This document shows, one piece after another, positions 42,453-51,512 of a stretch of DNA of 64,000 nt. Below the pieces are notes generated by a model, which saw only the letters and a list, made by a program, of their open reading frames with translations, searched no databases and had not been told where the DNA came from. The stretch lies in contig NZ_CP014167.1 in the NCBI RefSeq assembly GCF_001685395.1, forward strand, positions 3,920,501-3,984,500, written 5' to 3'. The stretch's first letter is position 1, and each line of letters begins with the position of its first letter. The position numbers were made by a program, and so were the translations under genes. Source of the DNA: Paenibacillus yonginensis. GTDB taxonomy: Bacteria; Bacillota; Bacilli; Paenibacillales; Paenibacillaceae.

Positions 42453-42845
42453 TCACCATTCCTCGCCATGTTCTTTCAGAATAGAGGTGATTTCCTCAAA
42501 CGAGTGAAGTCTTTTCGCAATGTCCACGATAAATTCTACTGCAAATCTACGTTCCATTCTCATATGATAGCCGTTTAACATCAAAAATGACTTTGTTACC
42601 AGGTAGGCCGTCCGCTTATTTCCGTTATGGAAGCAATGATTTTTTACGAGGGATTCAAGCAAAGCTGCAGCTTTCTCAAATAAAGTCGGATAAGCATCTT
42701 CTCCAAAAATGCTTTGCTGTGGTCTATGTACCGCAGATTCCAGCAAGCCGTGATCCTTGACCCCCGCCTGCTCTGCGTCATTCATTCTTGTCATTATGAA
42801 ATAATGTGCTGAAATAACCTCTTCCTTGGTAAGAAAGGTCGTCAT
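42453..42845 (-). CDS. Doc-type Fic toxin (death-on-curing family)
   Basis: A 130-residue Fic-fold toxin. The active-site loop HCFHNGNKRTA (about residues 70-80) carries the conserved His, Asn, Lys and Arg of Doc proteins, which phosphorylate and inactivate elongation factor Tu. The flanking helices (LLESAVHRPQQSIFGEDAYPTLFEKAAALLESLVKN) also match. It lies 4 bases after the AbrB-type antitoxin gene, in the usual antitoxin-first order. Doc toxins more often pair with Phd antitoxins; an AbrB/MazE-like partner is a known alternative. Confidence 0.92.
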   Translation of the reverse strand: MTTFLTKEEVISAHYFIMTRMNDAEQAGVKDHGLLESAVHRPQQSIFGEDAYPTLFEKAAALLESLVKNHCFHNGNKRTAYLVTKSFLMLNGYHMRMERRFAVEFIVDIAKRLHSFEEITSILKEHGEEW

Positions 42846-42849
42846 ATTA

Positions 42850-43143
42850 TTATCGGTCCCTTAAGTCTTCAAGAATGCCGGTATCTTCTTCAAAAACATC
42901 AAAAAAGGCCTCAAGCACCTCTGGTCTTACGTGATCAGGAAGCTGGCCTTGGTGAGCCTTTCTCAACACTATTTCACCACGGTCATTTTCGATAAATTCA
43001 ATCTCGTCACCTTGTGATACATTCAGCTTGCCAGCCAGATCTTTAGGTACACTTACGCCCAAACTGTTGCCCATTCTTCCTATTTTTCGGGTATAACGGT
43101 TATTATTAGGTTTATCATTTGCCACTTTAACCACACCACCCAT
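42850..43143 (-). CDS. AbrB/MazE-type antitoxin
   Basis: A 97-residue protein. Residues 17-62 form a SpoVT/AbrB swapped-hairpin DNA-binding domain (RKIGRMGNSLGVSVPKDLAGKLNVSQGDEIEFIENDRGEIVLRK). The acidic C-terminal tail (VLEAFFDVFEEDTGILEDLRDR) should wrap and neutralise the toxin. GGAGGG is 10 bases before ATG 43143. The 21-bp perfect inverted repeat at 43182-43233 directly upstream is the likely autoregulatory operator. Forms a type II toxin-antitoxin pair with the Doc gene. Confidence 0.9.
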   Translation of the reverse strand: MGGVVKVANDKPNNNRYTRKIGRMGNSLGVSVPKDLAGKLNVSQGDEIEFIENDRGEIVLRKAHQGQLPDHVRPEVLEAFFDVFEEDTGILEDLRDR

Positions 43144-43181
43144 TCTATTTCTTCCCTCCTACAGCATGATCCTAACCCATA

Positions 43182-43233
43182 AAAATATACATACGTTATA
43201 ACGGTATTTACAGTTATAACGTATGTATATTTT
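43182..43233. promoter_or_regulatory. Perfect 21-bp inverted repeat upstream of the toxin-antitoxin operon
   Basis: AAAATATACATACGTTATAAC (43182-43202) and its exact complement (43213-43233) flank GGTATTTACA. Each arm ends in the palindrome GTTATAAC, which also supplies TATAAC as a possible -10. The position, about 40 bases before the antitoxin ATG, fits an operator-promoter for the AbrB/Doc pair. Confidence 0.8.
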
Positions 43234-43314
43234 ATCAGATTATTTTCATTTTAAAAATGGGTCCATTTATCTGTAGAAAGTACCCCTTTTGATTCCAACG
43301 ATCCCTCGCTCGAT

Positions 43315-43527
43315 TTAACGCTTCGTCTGGTTAGGACTTGTATTGGCTAAAATAGGCAGCATTTTCTCACTCTTTTCCATAAGCGAGCTGCATTGGCCAC
43401 AGATCGGTTGATTCAATAAAACGAAGTTGTCCCTCATCCATCCGTTGCAATTTTCGTTGGTGCATGACCAAATCGCTGTCATTTCCTCTGGAAGGTCGAT
43501 CATCTGTCTTTTCCGTGAATAGTACAA
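43315..43527 (-). CDS. YdjO-like small zinc-ribbon protein
   Basis: A 70-residue protein with the zinc ribbon AIWSCTNENCNGWMRDNFVLLNQPICGQCSSLM (Cys pairs about 22/27 and 43/46). The motif W-x-C-x4-C-x-GWxR-x-NF is that of the cold-inducible YdjO family. It starts 78 bases downstream of a cold shock gene on the same strand, beyond that gene's terminator. Its exact role is unknown; nucleic-acid binding is plausible. Confidence 0.82.
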   Translation of the reverse strand: MYYSRKRQMIDLPEEMTAIWSCTNENCNGWMRDNFVLLNQPICGQCSSLMEKSEKMLPILANTSPNQTKR

Positions 43528-43561
43528 GTAGCATCCCTCTTTCTCTTCTGGAATAATGAGC

Positions 43562-43592
43562 GAAAAAAAAGCCCCAACACCAGTTGGGACTT
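43562..43592 (-). terminator. Terminator of the cold shock gene
   Basis: Minus strand: AGTCCCAAC pairs with GTTGGGGCT, followed by eight T. Confidence 0.88.
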
Positions 43593-43604
43593 TCTCACAC
43601 TGTC

Positions 43605-43805
43605 TTACAGTTTAACAACGTTCTCGGCTTGCGGGCCGCGGTTGCCTTGTACTACATTAAATTCAACGCGTTGACCTTCGTCCAGCGATTTGAAGCCGTC
43701 GCCAACGATAGCGCTGAAGTGAACGAATACGTCGTCTCCGCCTTCTACCTCGATAAAACCAAAACCTTTGTCTGCGTTAAACCATTTTACTGTTCCTTTT
43801 TCCAT
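43605..43805 (-). CDS. Cold shock protein (CspB/CspA family)
   Basis: A 66-residue single cold-shock domain. RNP1 is KGFGFIEV and RNP2 is [18 protein letters not shown] is the invariant opening. It binds single-stranded RNA as a chaperone and antiterminator. The 5' leader is about 130 bases and contains a 12-bp inverted repeat. The promoter is at 43941-43969. The ATG is preceded by GGAGGTAAT. Confidence 0.97.
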   Translation of the reverse strand: MEKGTVKWFNADKGFGFIEVEGGDDVFVHFSAIVGDGFKSLDEGQRVEFNVVQGNRGPQAENVVKL

Positions 43806-43861
43806 GATTCATTACCTCCATATATTTAATTTGTACATGATCTTCAAATTTCAAAAAAAAA

Positions 43862-43914
43862 TCACATATTGTACAAGGCTATAAATGAAAATCATAACCC
43901 TCTACAATATGTGA
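43862..43914 (-). promoter_or_regulatory. Structured 5' leader of the cold shock gene
   Basis: TCACATATTGTA and its exact complement TACAATATGTGA (12 bp) enclose a 29-base loop. The stem lies between promoter and ribosome site and is AT-rich, as expected for a temperature-sensitive leader. Function is inferred. Confidence 0.65.
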
Positions 43915-43940
43915 GTTCAGGTCGAAATTCCAATAAAGTA

Positions 43941-43969
43941 ACTATAACACGATTGAGTCGGTTTTGCAA
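43941..43969 (-). promoter_or_regulatory. Promoter of the cold shock gene
   Basis: Minus strand: TTGCAA (43969-43964), 17 bases, TATAGT (43946-43941). Transcription begins near 43934. Confidence 0.72.
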
Positions 43970-44112
43970 GTTTAGTGCAAATGCCAGCTGATTGATTCCC
44001 TTAACCTAATCATGAACATGCGACATGCGACTGTCATCGAAAGCAATACCGAAGCGCACCGTAACCAATCCTGTGGCTATTCAAATCCACAAATTTTTCA
44101 AAGACTCATGGT

Positions 44113-44988
44113 CTAGTATCTATCCGCTTTCGTAATTGGAATCCATACCTCCACACAAAAAATGCCCTTATCCTGACTAAACATCTCAAATTCCGGACCC
44201 TCAGCTTGCGTGTAGCCGGACGTTGGGAACCATTCAAGGAAAATCCGTTCGCGTAAGCGACGAACAACCCTTGTGGTTTCCGAACCAGCATGCTTATCGG
44301 TAAAGAACACCGCCCAGGTAAGTGACGGAACAGGCAGCACGAAGTATCCCGGAGGCACGTTACTGCTAGGCGAATCATAGCAAATCATATAGGAGAACAT
44401 CCTCGGCGAATAATTGAAAAGCGCAGCGTTAAGCGGAGTATTATAGTCCAGCCTGATATCACGATGGAATTGGGCCACGGCGCCGCTGCCGATATTATCA
44501 TCCCAGAACTTAGTGATCTGGGCGTTCGTCCGCTCCGAATCCACGATGATATCCGTTTTAATTCCGCATACCTCGAAAGCAGGCTTCTGCATGATCCGAT
44601 AACTGATCTCGCTATCGCCATCCATAGACATATGGAAGGAAAGCTTAGGATAGGCCTTGAGCGACGTGCCCGGGTTCCGCGCCAGCGTGGGCATGATGCC
44701 GTGCATGCTTTTGAATGCCCGCGAGAAAGCTTCAGGTGATTTATACCGATACTTGGCAGCTACATCGATGACTTTCTCCCCGCCCTCACGCAAGTCGAAC
44801 GCGGCCAGCGTTAGCCTCCTGCGGCGAATATATTCAGAGATGGAGATATCCGTTATATAGGAAAACATACGTTGAAAATGGTATGCCGAGCAGTACGCTC
44901 TTCGAGCCACCTGCTGAAAGTCAATTTCCTCTGTGATATGGGCTTCAACATAATCAATCGCACTATTGATTCGTTCCATTGAATTCAT
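44113..44988 (-). CDS. AraC-family regulator with GyrI-like effector domain
   Basis: A 291-residue regulator of the Rob/BmrR-like kind. The double helix-turn-helix at 1-105 includes DFQQVARRAYCSAYHFQRMFSYITDISISEYIRRRRL and VAAKYRYKSPEAFSRAFKSMHG. An effector-binding (GyrI/AraC_E_bind) domain follows (about 125-290, YRIMQKPAFEVCGIKT ... FCVEVWIPI). Such proteins respond to lipophilic drugs or cations. No obvious target gene is adjacent, and it is preceded by 380 bases containing a direct repeat. The ATG lies after GAGGTAAAACCT. Confidence 0.9.
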   Translation of the reverse strand: MNSMERINSAIDYVEAHITEEIDFQQVARRAYCSAYHFQRMFSYITDISISEYIRRRRLTLAAFDLREGGEKVIDVAAKYRYKSPEAFSRAFKSMHGIMPTLARNPGTSLKAYPKLSFHMSMDGDSEISYRIMQKPAFEVCGIKTDIIVDSERTNAQITKFWDDNIGSGAVAQFHRDIRLDYNTPLNAALFNYSPRMFSYMICYDSPSSNVPPGYFVLPVPSLTWAVFFTDKHAGSETTRVVRRLRERIFLEWFPTSGYTQAEGPEFEMFSQDKGIFCVEVWIPITKADRY

Positions 44989-45045
44989 AGGTTTTACCTC
45001 ATCCCATCCATTCGGCTAGATTTCCCTTCTGCGCGAAATGATAAC

Positions 45046-45321
45046 TCTCGTACATGTATGGCAAGGCTATCCTTCTCTTCTTTTGATAAATAGATTATCT
45101 TTACCATTGAAAGCGATTACGTCCTTAGTGTTATTCTATATTTTTTAGGATGCAGGATCAACGCATGCGGACAAAATCTTATTCGATGCTCCGTTTATTT
45201 CACCATCCCATTTATTTGGCTCCCTTATGAGAGGACCTGATATCTGTCGTGCATATACTGCAAGGCTAGCCTTCATTTTTTTTGATATACATAAATTATC
45301 ACCGCTTATGTATGCGATTAC
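45046..45321. repeat. Diverged direct repeat upstream of the xylanase gene
   Basis: Two stretches of about 75 bases, 45046-45120 and 45245-45321, align with an offset of 199-201 bases. Both run CG-TACATGTAT-type, GCAAGGCTA[TG]CCTTC, TTTTGATA, ATTATC, GCGATTAC. The second contains the perfect palindrome AAGGCTAGCCTT followed by T8, and ATACATAA/TTATGTAT. It looks like a duplicated control region, but no protein or RNA class is recognised. Confidence 0.55.
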
Positions 45322-45383
45322 ATTACACAAAACTTCAGGAGGTCGAGCCAACAAAACAGCAGTGGGATGAAGGCAGGGTTGGC

Positions 45384-45434
45384 GGTACAAGAAAATCCTT
45401 GTGCCGCAAACCTCGGAAAGTACCGAGAGGCTAG
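45384..45434 (+). promoter_or_regulatory. Two-hairpin leader of the xylanase gene
   Basis: GGTACAAG-AAAATC-CTTGTGCC and, after GCAAA, CCTCGG-AAAGTA-CCGAGAGG lie 10 to 75 bases before the ribosome site. The order hairpin-GCAAA-stem recalls the c-di-GMP-I fold but lacks its CUAA and inner arm, so it is left unassigned. Confidence 0.5.
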
Positions 45435-45462
45435 ATCATATTTGGGGAGGGGAAGTAACACC

Positions 45463-48400
45463 ATGAATAAACGGTTTAAGCAGATTTGGATGGTGTTGTT
45501 TGCAGTTGCCTTATTTTTGTCACAGTTTGGAATAACGCACAATGCAAGGGCGGCAGATCCAAGCAGCCCAAATGTTATCTACGATATGCAAAGCGATGCC
45601 AAGCTTGTCGCTGGCGCATTCACTTCTACCGATAACTTGCAAAAATCTGGTGACAATGCCTTTAACGTTACTGAAAATGACGGAGTAAAAACAATCGAAA
45701 TTTCTGGAAGAACAGCAAACTATAACGGCGTTGATATTCTGACCGCCCCAATAAAGGCGATTGGCGGGGCAACCTTTGAGCTTCAAGTAAAAGGTCACCT
45801 ACCAGCAGATGCAACAGGCTACGAGGACGATCAAATGCTGCTTGGCAAGTCTAATGATGGCTATGACTATTTAAAGACTACGGATAGCGCTGCAGCAGGT
45901 GATTCGTTTACATTGGATTATACTTTTGACTATGCAACACTTAGCGGCTATGTCGATAAATCAACCAACCTAAGGATCCAAGATACTAAAGGCACTTTAG
46001 ATAAGTTCGTTATCGACAGTATCATGATCACATCCACAGGAACTACCCCAGCAATCCCAACACCTCCTACCGACACACCTCCGGCTTCTGATGAGGCTGT
46101 TACTGCCTACGACTTGCAACAGGATACCGGGCTTGCTGATCTCGTTTCTGCTGGTGGAAATACCTATTTGCAAAAAGCCGGCCCTCTAACCATCAACGCG
46201 ATCTCTAACGGTAACGGCACAGTATCTCTTGACCTTTCGAACAGAACAGATAGCTGGCATGGCGTTGACATTAAAGCTTCTGCAATCGGCTTAACAGCTG
46301 ACGCTGATTACACTGTTGAACTGACAGGGCATGTTCCTGCTAGCGTTACGATTCCTAATGGCGCACAAATTATTTTAGGTGGTTCAGCATCTTCCTATAC
46401 AACTTTAAAATCAGTTGATGCAGCTGAGACATTCACATTAAGTTATAGCGGAACAGCAGCTGCAGATACAGGCGAAACCTCGGGGCTTAGAATACAAGCC
46501 GACCCTGGTTTATCCCGATTTATAATTGATACACTTGTAATTAAAGTTAAAGGTGGAACAGCCATGCCTCCTAAATCATTGTCAGATGTTCCTGGTGTCC
46601 ATGTTTCGCTGACATCCAATGGCGACAGCTGGTCAGGCGCTAACATTATTTTGGGTACCGACAGTTCAGTATGGCCTTTCTCTACTGGCGACGCAGTAGC
46701 TTTCACTCCGGTTAAAGATGCGAAATATCACCTTACATTCAACGCGACTTCCACAGGGGCAACTGGATATCGAGTACGTTGGATTACAGGCAATGATAAT
46801 GGCGGTTATACTCAAGGAGATAATGGAGTTGTCACAGCAGATCCTAACCGCACCTATGCAGTTGGCGTAAAGGCTGACGGAATTCCGGCTTCGTACACGG
46901 GTGTCGAAAAAGCTGAAGCGACTGACTTTGCAATCGACTTCACCATGAGCGGCAGCGAACCTGATCAAGGACTTATTGGTAACATTGGTATTCGTGGCAC
47001 ATCAGGAAGTAATGACTTTATTCTGAACAGCATTAAGATCACGGATGATAGTGGAAACGTTCTGGTAGATTGGGCTGCCGAGGCTTCTACATTCGTGCCA
47101 GACGATTATGTATGGCCGGAACCGAAGTGGGATCTGTCGCTGCCCTCGCTGAAAGACGCTTACAGCAAATACTTCAAAATCGGCAACATCATGGAGCCAG
47201 AGCAAACTACGGATACAACACTTACTGCCATGTACGACAAGCAGTACAACGTAGTAACCGCTGAAAATGCGATGAAGCCTGAAAATCTCTTGAAGAACAT
47301 CTCTTCGGCAAGCGATTTACCGGATCTCAGCAAATATAACTTTGCAGGTTCTGATCAAATTGTTAAGTGGGCTGAAGAGAATAAACAGTCCATCCACGGG
47401 CATACGCTTGTATGGCATTCACAGACTCCAGCTTTCATTAACTCTGGGGATTCTGGTACACGTGCAGCCGCCAAAGCTAATATGGAAACTTATATTACCA
47501 ACGTAATTAAGCATTTCAATAGTCCTAACTTTATTTCCTGGGACATTGTAAACGAAGCTTTCGACGACAACACAGCAAAATTCAACGGTACAGATTGGAG
47601 AACAGGCTTACGCAGTTCGCCTTGGCTTACAGCTTATACTAATGGCGCGGACGCGAGCAAAGGCGAGAGCGGCGCGGATTATATTTACGATGCGTTCGTA
47701 TTCGCACACTTAGCTCAGGCCCAAATTGGCAGCACAGCTACGTTGTATTACAACGACTACAACGAGACTTACAAGTACGAGGAAATTGCTCAAATGGTTG
47801 AAGACCTTAACGCGCAGTGGGAGCAAGATTCCCGTTATGATGATCGCAAGTTGATCGAAGGCGTTGGCATGCAATCTCACTTCTGGATTAATAGCAAGCC
47901 GGACGTGAATGCACAAGAAGTAGAAAGAGCTATCAAGAGATTCGTTGATGCTGGAGCTAGAGTCAGTGTTTCTGAGCTTGATATTCCTTACTCAGCCAAC
48001 AACAACTATCACCTTGACGAAGCGAAGTTAGCTGAACAAGCGAATGAGTACGGCACCCTGTTTACCATTTACAAGAAATATGCTGCCAATATCGACCGAG
48101 TTACATTCTGGGGTAAAGCCGATATTCAAAACTGGCGTGGATCGGGTATGCCTTTGCTGTTCGACAACAGCTTTAGACCTAAGGCGGCATTCTATACGAT
48201 TATAGGTTTAGGTGCAAATACCACTTCCCCGTATACGCCACCGGTAAGCAACCCCACCGCTCCGACGGGCTCCAGCAATGGAGCGGGTTCTGGTTCTACA
48301 GAGCAGACGCCAACTCCAGAGCAGAACCCAACTCCAGAACAGACACCAACTCCGGAGAAGCCGCTGTTGGATAGTAAACTTGTAGACGCAAAGCAAGTGA

Positions 48401-48978
48401 AAGCTGCTGTGCAACAAGCACTGCAAGCGAACGAGCCAATCAACTTCTCTGACGTACCTGCTACGCGCTGGTCTACTAAGGCAATACAATTTGCTTCGCA
48501 ACTGGGTCTTATCCAGGGTAAGCCTGATGGTACGTTCCGCGGTTCTGAAGAAGTAACACGCGCAGAATTTGCTACGATGATCGTTCGCGCGCTGGGTCTT
48601 GACACGACAAGAGCGGATGGTTCCTTCTCTGATACGGCCGGTCACTGGGCGAGTACTGACATTAGTGCATTGCATCGTGCAGGTATCGTGAACGGTACGG
48701 GTGATGGCAACTTCAAGCCGGATCAAGAGATTACTCGCGCCGAAATGGCTGCAATCTTGGCTCGTATTCTGAATATGAACGCAGCTAATGGAACGAAGTT
48801 CTCCGATATCGACACTAACTGGGCCGCTAACTATATCAATCAGCTTAGCCAGGCAGGTATCGTGAGCGGTGTCGGCGACGGCAAGTTTGCGCCGAACGCC
48901 ACCGCTACCCGCGAGCAGTCGGTAGCAATCATCGTACGGATGCTAAACATTGTGCTTGACCTGGGACTTGACCTGTAA
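45463..48978 (+). CDS. Cell-surface GH10 endo-xylanase with CBM22-like and SLH modules
   Basis: An 1171-residue surface xylanase. GGGGAGGGG lies 10 bases before ATG 45463; the frame opens earlier without a site. Signal peptide 1-32 (ending HNARAA). Three CBM22-type beta-sandwiches (about 40-190, 205-360, 370-545; the first two share YNGVDI / WHGVDI and LRIQ-x-FIIDTL blocks). GH10 barrel (about 560-920): IHGHTLVWHSQTP, acid/base Glu in WDIVNEAF near 698, nucleophile Glu in VSVSELDIPY near 839, and VTFWGKADIQNWR. A Thr/Pro/Glu linker leads to three SLH domains (about 990-1165). It is the familiar multimodular XynA architecture, tethering xylan attack to the cell surface. The sugars released could feed the GH3 enzyme and phosphoketolase. 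Confidence 0.95.
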   Translation: MNKRFKQIWMVLFAVALFLSQFGITHNARAADPSSPNVIYDMQSDAKLVAGAFTSTDNLQKSGDNAFNVTENDGVKTIEISGRTANYNGVDILTAPIKAIGGATFELQVKGHLPADATGYEDDQMLLGKSNDGYDYLKTTDSAAAGDSFTLDYTFDYATLSGYVDKSTNLRIQDTKGTLDKFVIDSIMITSTGTTPAIPTPPTDTPPASDEAVTAYDLQQDTGLADLVSAGGNTYLQKAGPLTINAISNGNGTVSLDLSNRTDSWHGVDIKASAIGLTADADYTVELTGHVPASVTIPNGAQIILGGSASSYTTLKSVDAAETFTLSYSGTAAADTGETSGLRIQADPGLSRFIIDTLVIKVKGGTAMPPKSLSDVPGVHVSLTSNGDSWSGANIILGTDSSVWPFSTGDAVAFTPVKDAKYHLTFNATSTGATGYRVRWITGNDNGGYTQGDNGVVTADPNRTYAVGVKADGIPASYTGVEKAEATDFAIDFTMSGSEPDQGLIGNIGIRGTSGSNDFILNSIKITDDSGNVLVDWAAEASTFVPDDYVWPEPKWDLSLPSLKDAYSKYFKIGNIMEPEQTTDTTLTAMYDKQYNVVTAENAMKPENLLKNISSASDLPDLSKYNFAGSDQIVKWAEENKQSIHGHTLVWHSQTPAFINSGDSGTRAAAKANMETYITNVIKHFNSPNFISWDIVNEAFDDNTAKFNGTDWRTGLRSSPWLTAYTNGADASKGESGADYIYDAFVFAHLAQAQIGSTATLYYNDYNETYKYEEIAQMVEDLNAQWEQDSRYDDRKLIEGVGMQSHFWINSKPDVNAQEVERAIKRFVDAGARVSVSELDIPYSANNNYHLDEAKLAEQANEYGTLFTIYKKYAANIDRVTFWGKADIQNWRGSGMPLLFDNSFRPKAAFYTIIGLGANTTSPYTPPVSNPTAPTGSSNGAGSGSTEQTPTPEQNPTPEQTPTPEKPLLDSKLVDAKQVKAAVQQALQANEPINFSDVPATRWSTKAIQFASQLGLIQGKPDGTFRGSEEVTRAEFATMIVRALGLDTTRADGSFSDTAGHWASTDISALHRAGIVNGTGDGNFKPDQEITRAEMAAILARILNMNAANGTKFSDIDTNWAANYINQLSQAGIVSGVGDGKFAPNATATREQSVAIIVRMLNIVLDLGLDL

Positions 48979-49012
48979 GCCATATAGTAAGGTAGTCAAT
49001 AGCATTTGAAAT

Positions 49013-49054
49013 TAAAAGGCCGTCCTTTGCTCCAATGAGTAAGGGAGGGCCTTT
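49013..49054 (+). terminator. Terminator of the xylanase gene
   Basis: AAAAGGCC-G-TCCTT pairs with AAGGGAGGGCCTTTT, 35 bases after the stop codon. Confidence 0.82.
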
Positions 49055-49267
49055 TGTTGCAGTGAGGACAACCAACATATTGTAAGCATCAAAGCTGCTG
49101 ACAGTACAGTTCATGAATCACCAACAGCCAGCGATAGGTTTTACGGCTAATCAGTGTGAGCAGACGTAACACGGAGGCTCGACTGGTTGAAGCCCAATAG
49201 ACCTCAAAAATGCAGAATTCAAAAAGTTTGGGCTCTATCTTGGACTACAATTGAGTTTAGACAAGGC

Positions 49268-49296
49268 AAAAACCCGCTCAGTGAGCGGGTTTTTAG
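49268..49296 (-). terminator. Terminator next to the displaced tmRNA end
   Basis: AAAAACCCGCTCA and TGAGCGGGTTTTT form a 13-bp stem immediately 3' of the tmRNA-like end. It is probably the original ssrA terminator, left behind by insertion. Confidence 0.7.
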
Positions 49297-49348
49297 TATG
49301 GAGGCGAGGGGAGTCGAACCCCTGTCCGAAGGCAACGCCACATAGGTT
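49297..49348. repeat. Attachment-site direct repeat, distal copy
   Basis: 52 bases identical to 53772-53823, starting TATGGAGGCGAGGGGAGTCG and ending CACATAGGTT. It corresponds to the 3' end of tmRNA, a classic integrase target. Confidence 0.85.
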
Positions 49349-49425
49349 GAGCTTCGCTGTGGGTGTATTGACAGATTTGGGGTCACCTAAACGCTTGCTC
49401 CGCAATGCTAGCATCGTAAGCGATA
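49297..49425 (-). pseudogene. Displaced, partly diverged 3' fragment of tmRNA (far end of the island)
   Basis: The minus strand carries the complete tRNA-like 3' end of tmRNA (52 bases identical to the real gene). It then continues upstream with recognisable but diverged sequence: TAGGTGAC-CAAA-CTGTCA-TACACCC versus GGGTGACATCAAAACTGTCACTACACCC in the intact gene, i.e. the last pseudoknot. Beyond about 49425 similarity is lost. There is no 5' half or tag frame, so it is a remnant. It marks the distal attachment site. Confidence 0.8.
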
Positions 49426-50022
49426 CTTAAGTTCACAGTTCAGATAAGCATCAGTTGCTCAATAAAACGTTTGATGGCTTTGACTGGTTGCGAATCCTTG
49501 GTTGCTTCTGAAATCCACTCATTATCTTGAATTAAAACTTGGTTAGCTTTGCCGGGTTTAAAAACATTAGCTATGCAACCAACGCTTTAGAACCAACTGT
49601 CGTCCCCAGTCTTTTTATATCGATCTTCAGTACTATCAATATATATGTTTTAGCTGTTGCTAATAGTCTGGGTACACAATGGAAGCACATTCTAATAGAG
49701 CATCCTCTAAAGTTCCCGGATTATTGTTATTAGGGAAAATATAAATTTCGCCGATCTATCGGAAACCGTCGGAAATACCATCAACATGTTCCAGAACAAG
49801 GCAGACATCGCAAACCGAAACTATACATTATAAAACTCTAATCATTCCCTTTATTACAATAATAGAGGTAATATAAACTAAAATATGTATTATGTTTACA
49901 AAAAGGAAGATTAAGTATATTATCTCAATATAGATATGTTTTTGTTACAAATATGAGAGTTGATTACCTATTACATTGCTCAGAAATGTATCTAAACTAT
50001 GAAATGAAATGGGGAGGATTTA
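49426..50022. other. AT-rich island DNA without a recognised gene
   Basis: About 600 bases inside the ssrA-linked island. Only short frames without ribosome sites are found. Composition is clearly more AT-rich than the flanking core genes. No integrase or structured RNA was recognised. Confidence 0.5.
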
Positions 50023-51435
50023 ATGAAAAAACCAATTAGTTTTCTATTGAGTGTGGCTCTAGTATTCGTATTTAGCATGCCTGCATACGCAAAGGAATAA
50101 ATTTCCATCAATGAAGCCAATGGTATCTCGATGCCACTTACAGCATTTGACACTGAATACGGGCAAGCTGATAGTAAGCCGGATGCACTGAGTAAAGAGG
50201 GGAAGAATGCAGCAATCGATCTTCAGAATATTCAAGTTGAAAACAATAATATTAGTTTTACCGCAGCTTTAGAATATAACAACCAACATGCAGAGATTTC
50301 TGCTTCGGGTAAACTGTATAAAAGTTCCAAACAAAAAGATGGCGTAAATAGTGTTGTGGGCGATATCCAAGATAAAACAAATACTTTTAATTTCTTGTTA
50401 TTCGAAGTATATAATGACAGTTCGAGGAATAAAGTTACAACAATCAACTCTGCAATTATTGACTCCAATTTTAGTCATAAACCACATATGAACATCTACT
50501 TAACTGACGCGTCCGGTAATCTCCTTTTATTTGAAATTCCAATCCCAAAAGAATTAAGTAAGTTATCAGTTTCAAACAATGACCAAATTGAGCCTACTAA
50601 AGACTACGCTTGGTTCATAAATGTCCTTAAACCTCACGAGCCTATAATCGTTCCCGCAACGCCTGAAGCCCTTCAGGCGGCAGGATTAAGTATCCATAGC
50701 GACGTATCGATACTAGCTGTGAATGGGTACTCCGACTGGGCGGACAACCTTGTTACTTATAGAGAAACCTTGGGCGGAACACCCTATCAATGGACTACAT
50801 TAGCATACGGAACGTGGAAAGCTGCAGATGTAACAGGACAAAACACCTGGACAAATACTTTTAAAATTTCCGAAAGTACGACGATTAATGGCATTGTTGT
50901 CCCCGATGTTAATAATCTTTTGAGATTCCGAAATGTAACCCTTACAAATGCAGTGGGTGCAAAATCGAGCATTTCGCGTTCATTTGTACAAGGGCAACTG
51001 GATGGCAAATCTAATGGCTCATCGTTAGCCATGCTCGTAGGAAATAAAATTTGGTCAACTGCATTGCCTGCGGCACCCTCGCTTAGCGATATCCAATCAT
51101 GGATTACTGCAGTCAATAATGCCTTGTCTAGTAAAACCGTCACCCTCGGCAGTTCCGGGACGGTTTTGAACAGCGGACCAGTCGTTACGCAAAGCGCAGA
51201 CTCAGCTAGCTATGAAATGTTTAGAAAAACGGCAGATGCAAATGGAAATACGTTGTCCAATGGTCATTATTTAACATTGCAAAGCGATGTACAATTCGAG
51301 CAAGGTAGTACCACAGCAACATCCGCCACTGCAAATGGAATGATGACAATCAAATGGGATATCTATACAGCTAGCACTAAGTACTCTTCTGAAAGTAAAA
51401 CAATTTCATTCCAGTATAACGTTAAGAAGAATTAG
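50023..51435 (+). pseudogene. Secreted protein of unknown function, interrupted after the signal peptide
   Basis: GGGGAGG lies 7 bases before ATG 50023. The frame encodes a textbook signal peptide (MKKPISFLLSVALVFVFSMP, then AYA-KE) and meets TAA at codon 26 (50098-50100). The same frame then runs on for 444 codons to 51435. Without the stop the product would be a 470-residue exported protein rich in beta-type Ser/Thr/Asn sequence, with no Cys pattern and no domain I recognise. A shorter cytoplasmic product from ATG 50131 would lack export and a ribosome site. Codon use is AT-rich, unlike the core genes. The gene is therefore judged inactivated (or the TAA is a sequence error). Confidence 0.75.
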
Positions 51436-51512
51436 TTCGTATCTTATTCAATCATTGGCGGCCTTTAACCTTTGGGCCGCCAATGATTGTTCATTTATAA
51501 AGAGTAGAATAT

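Noticed and set aside
49297..49425. A second functional tmRNA gene
   Set aside because: No 5' acceptor half, no tag frame, and similarity ends after the last pseudoknot.
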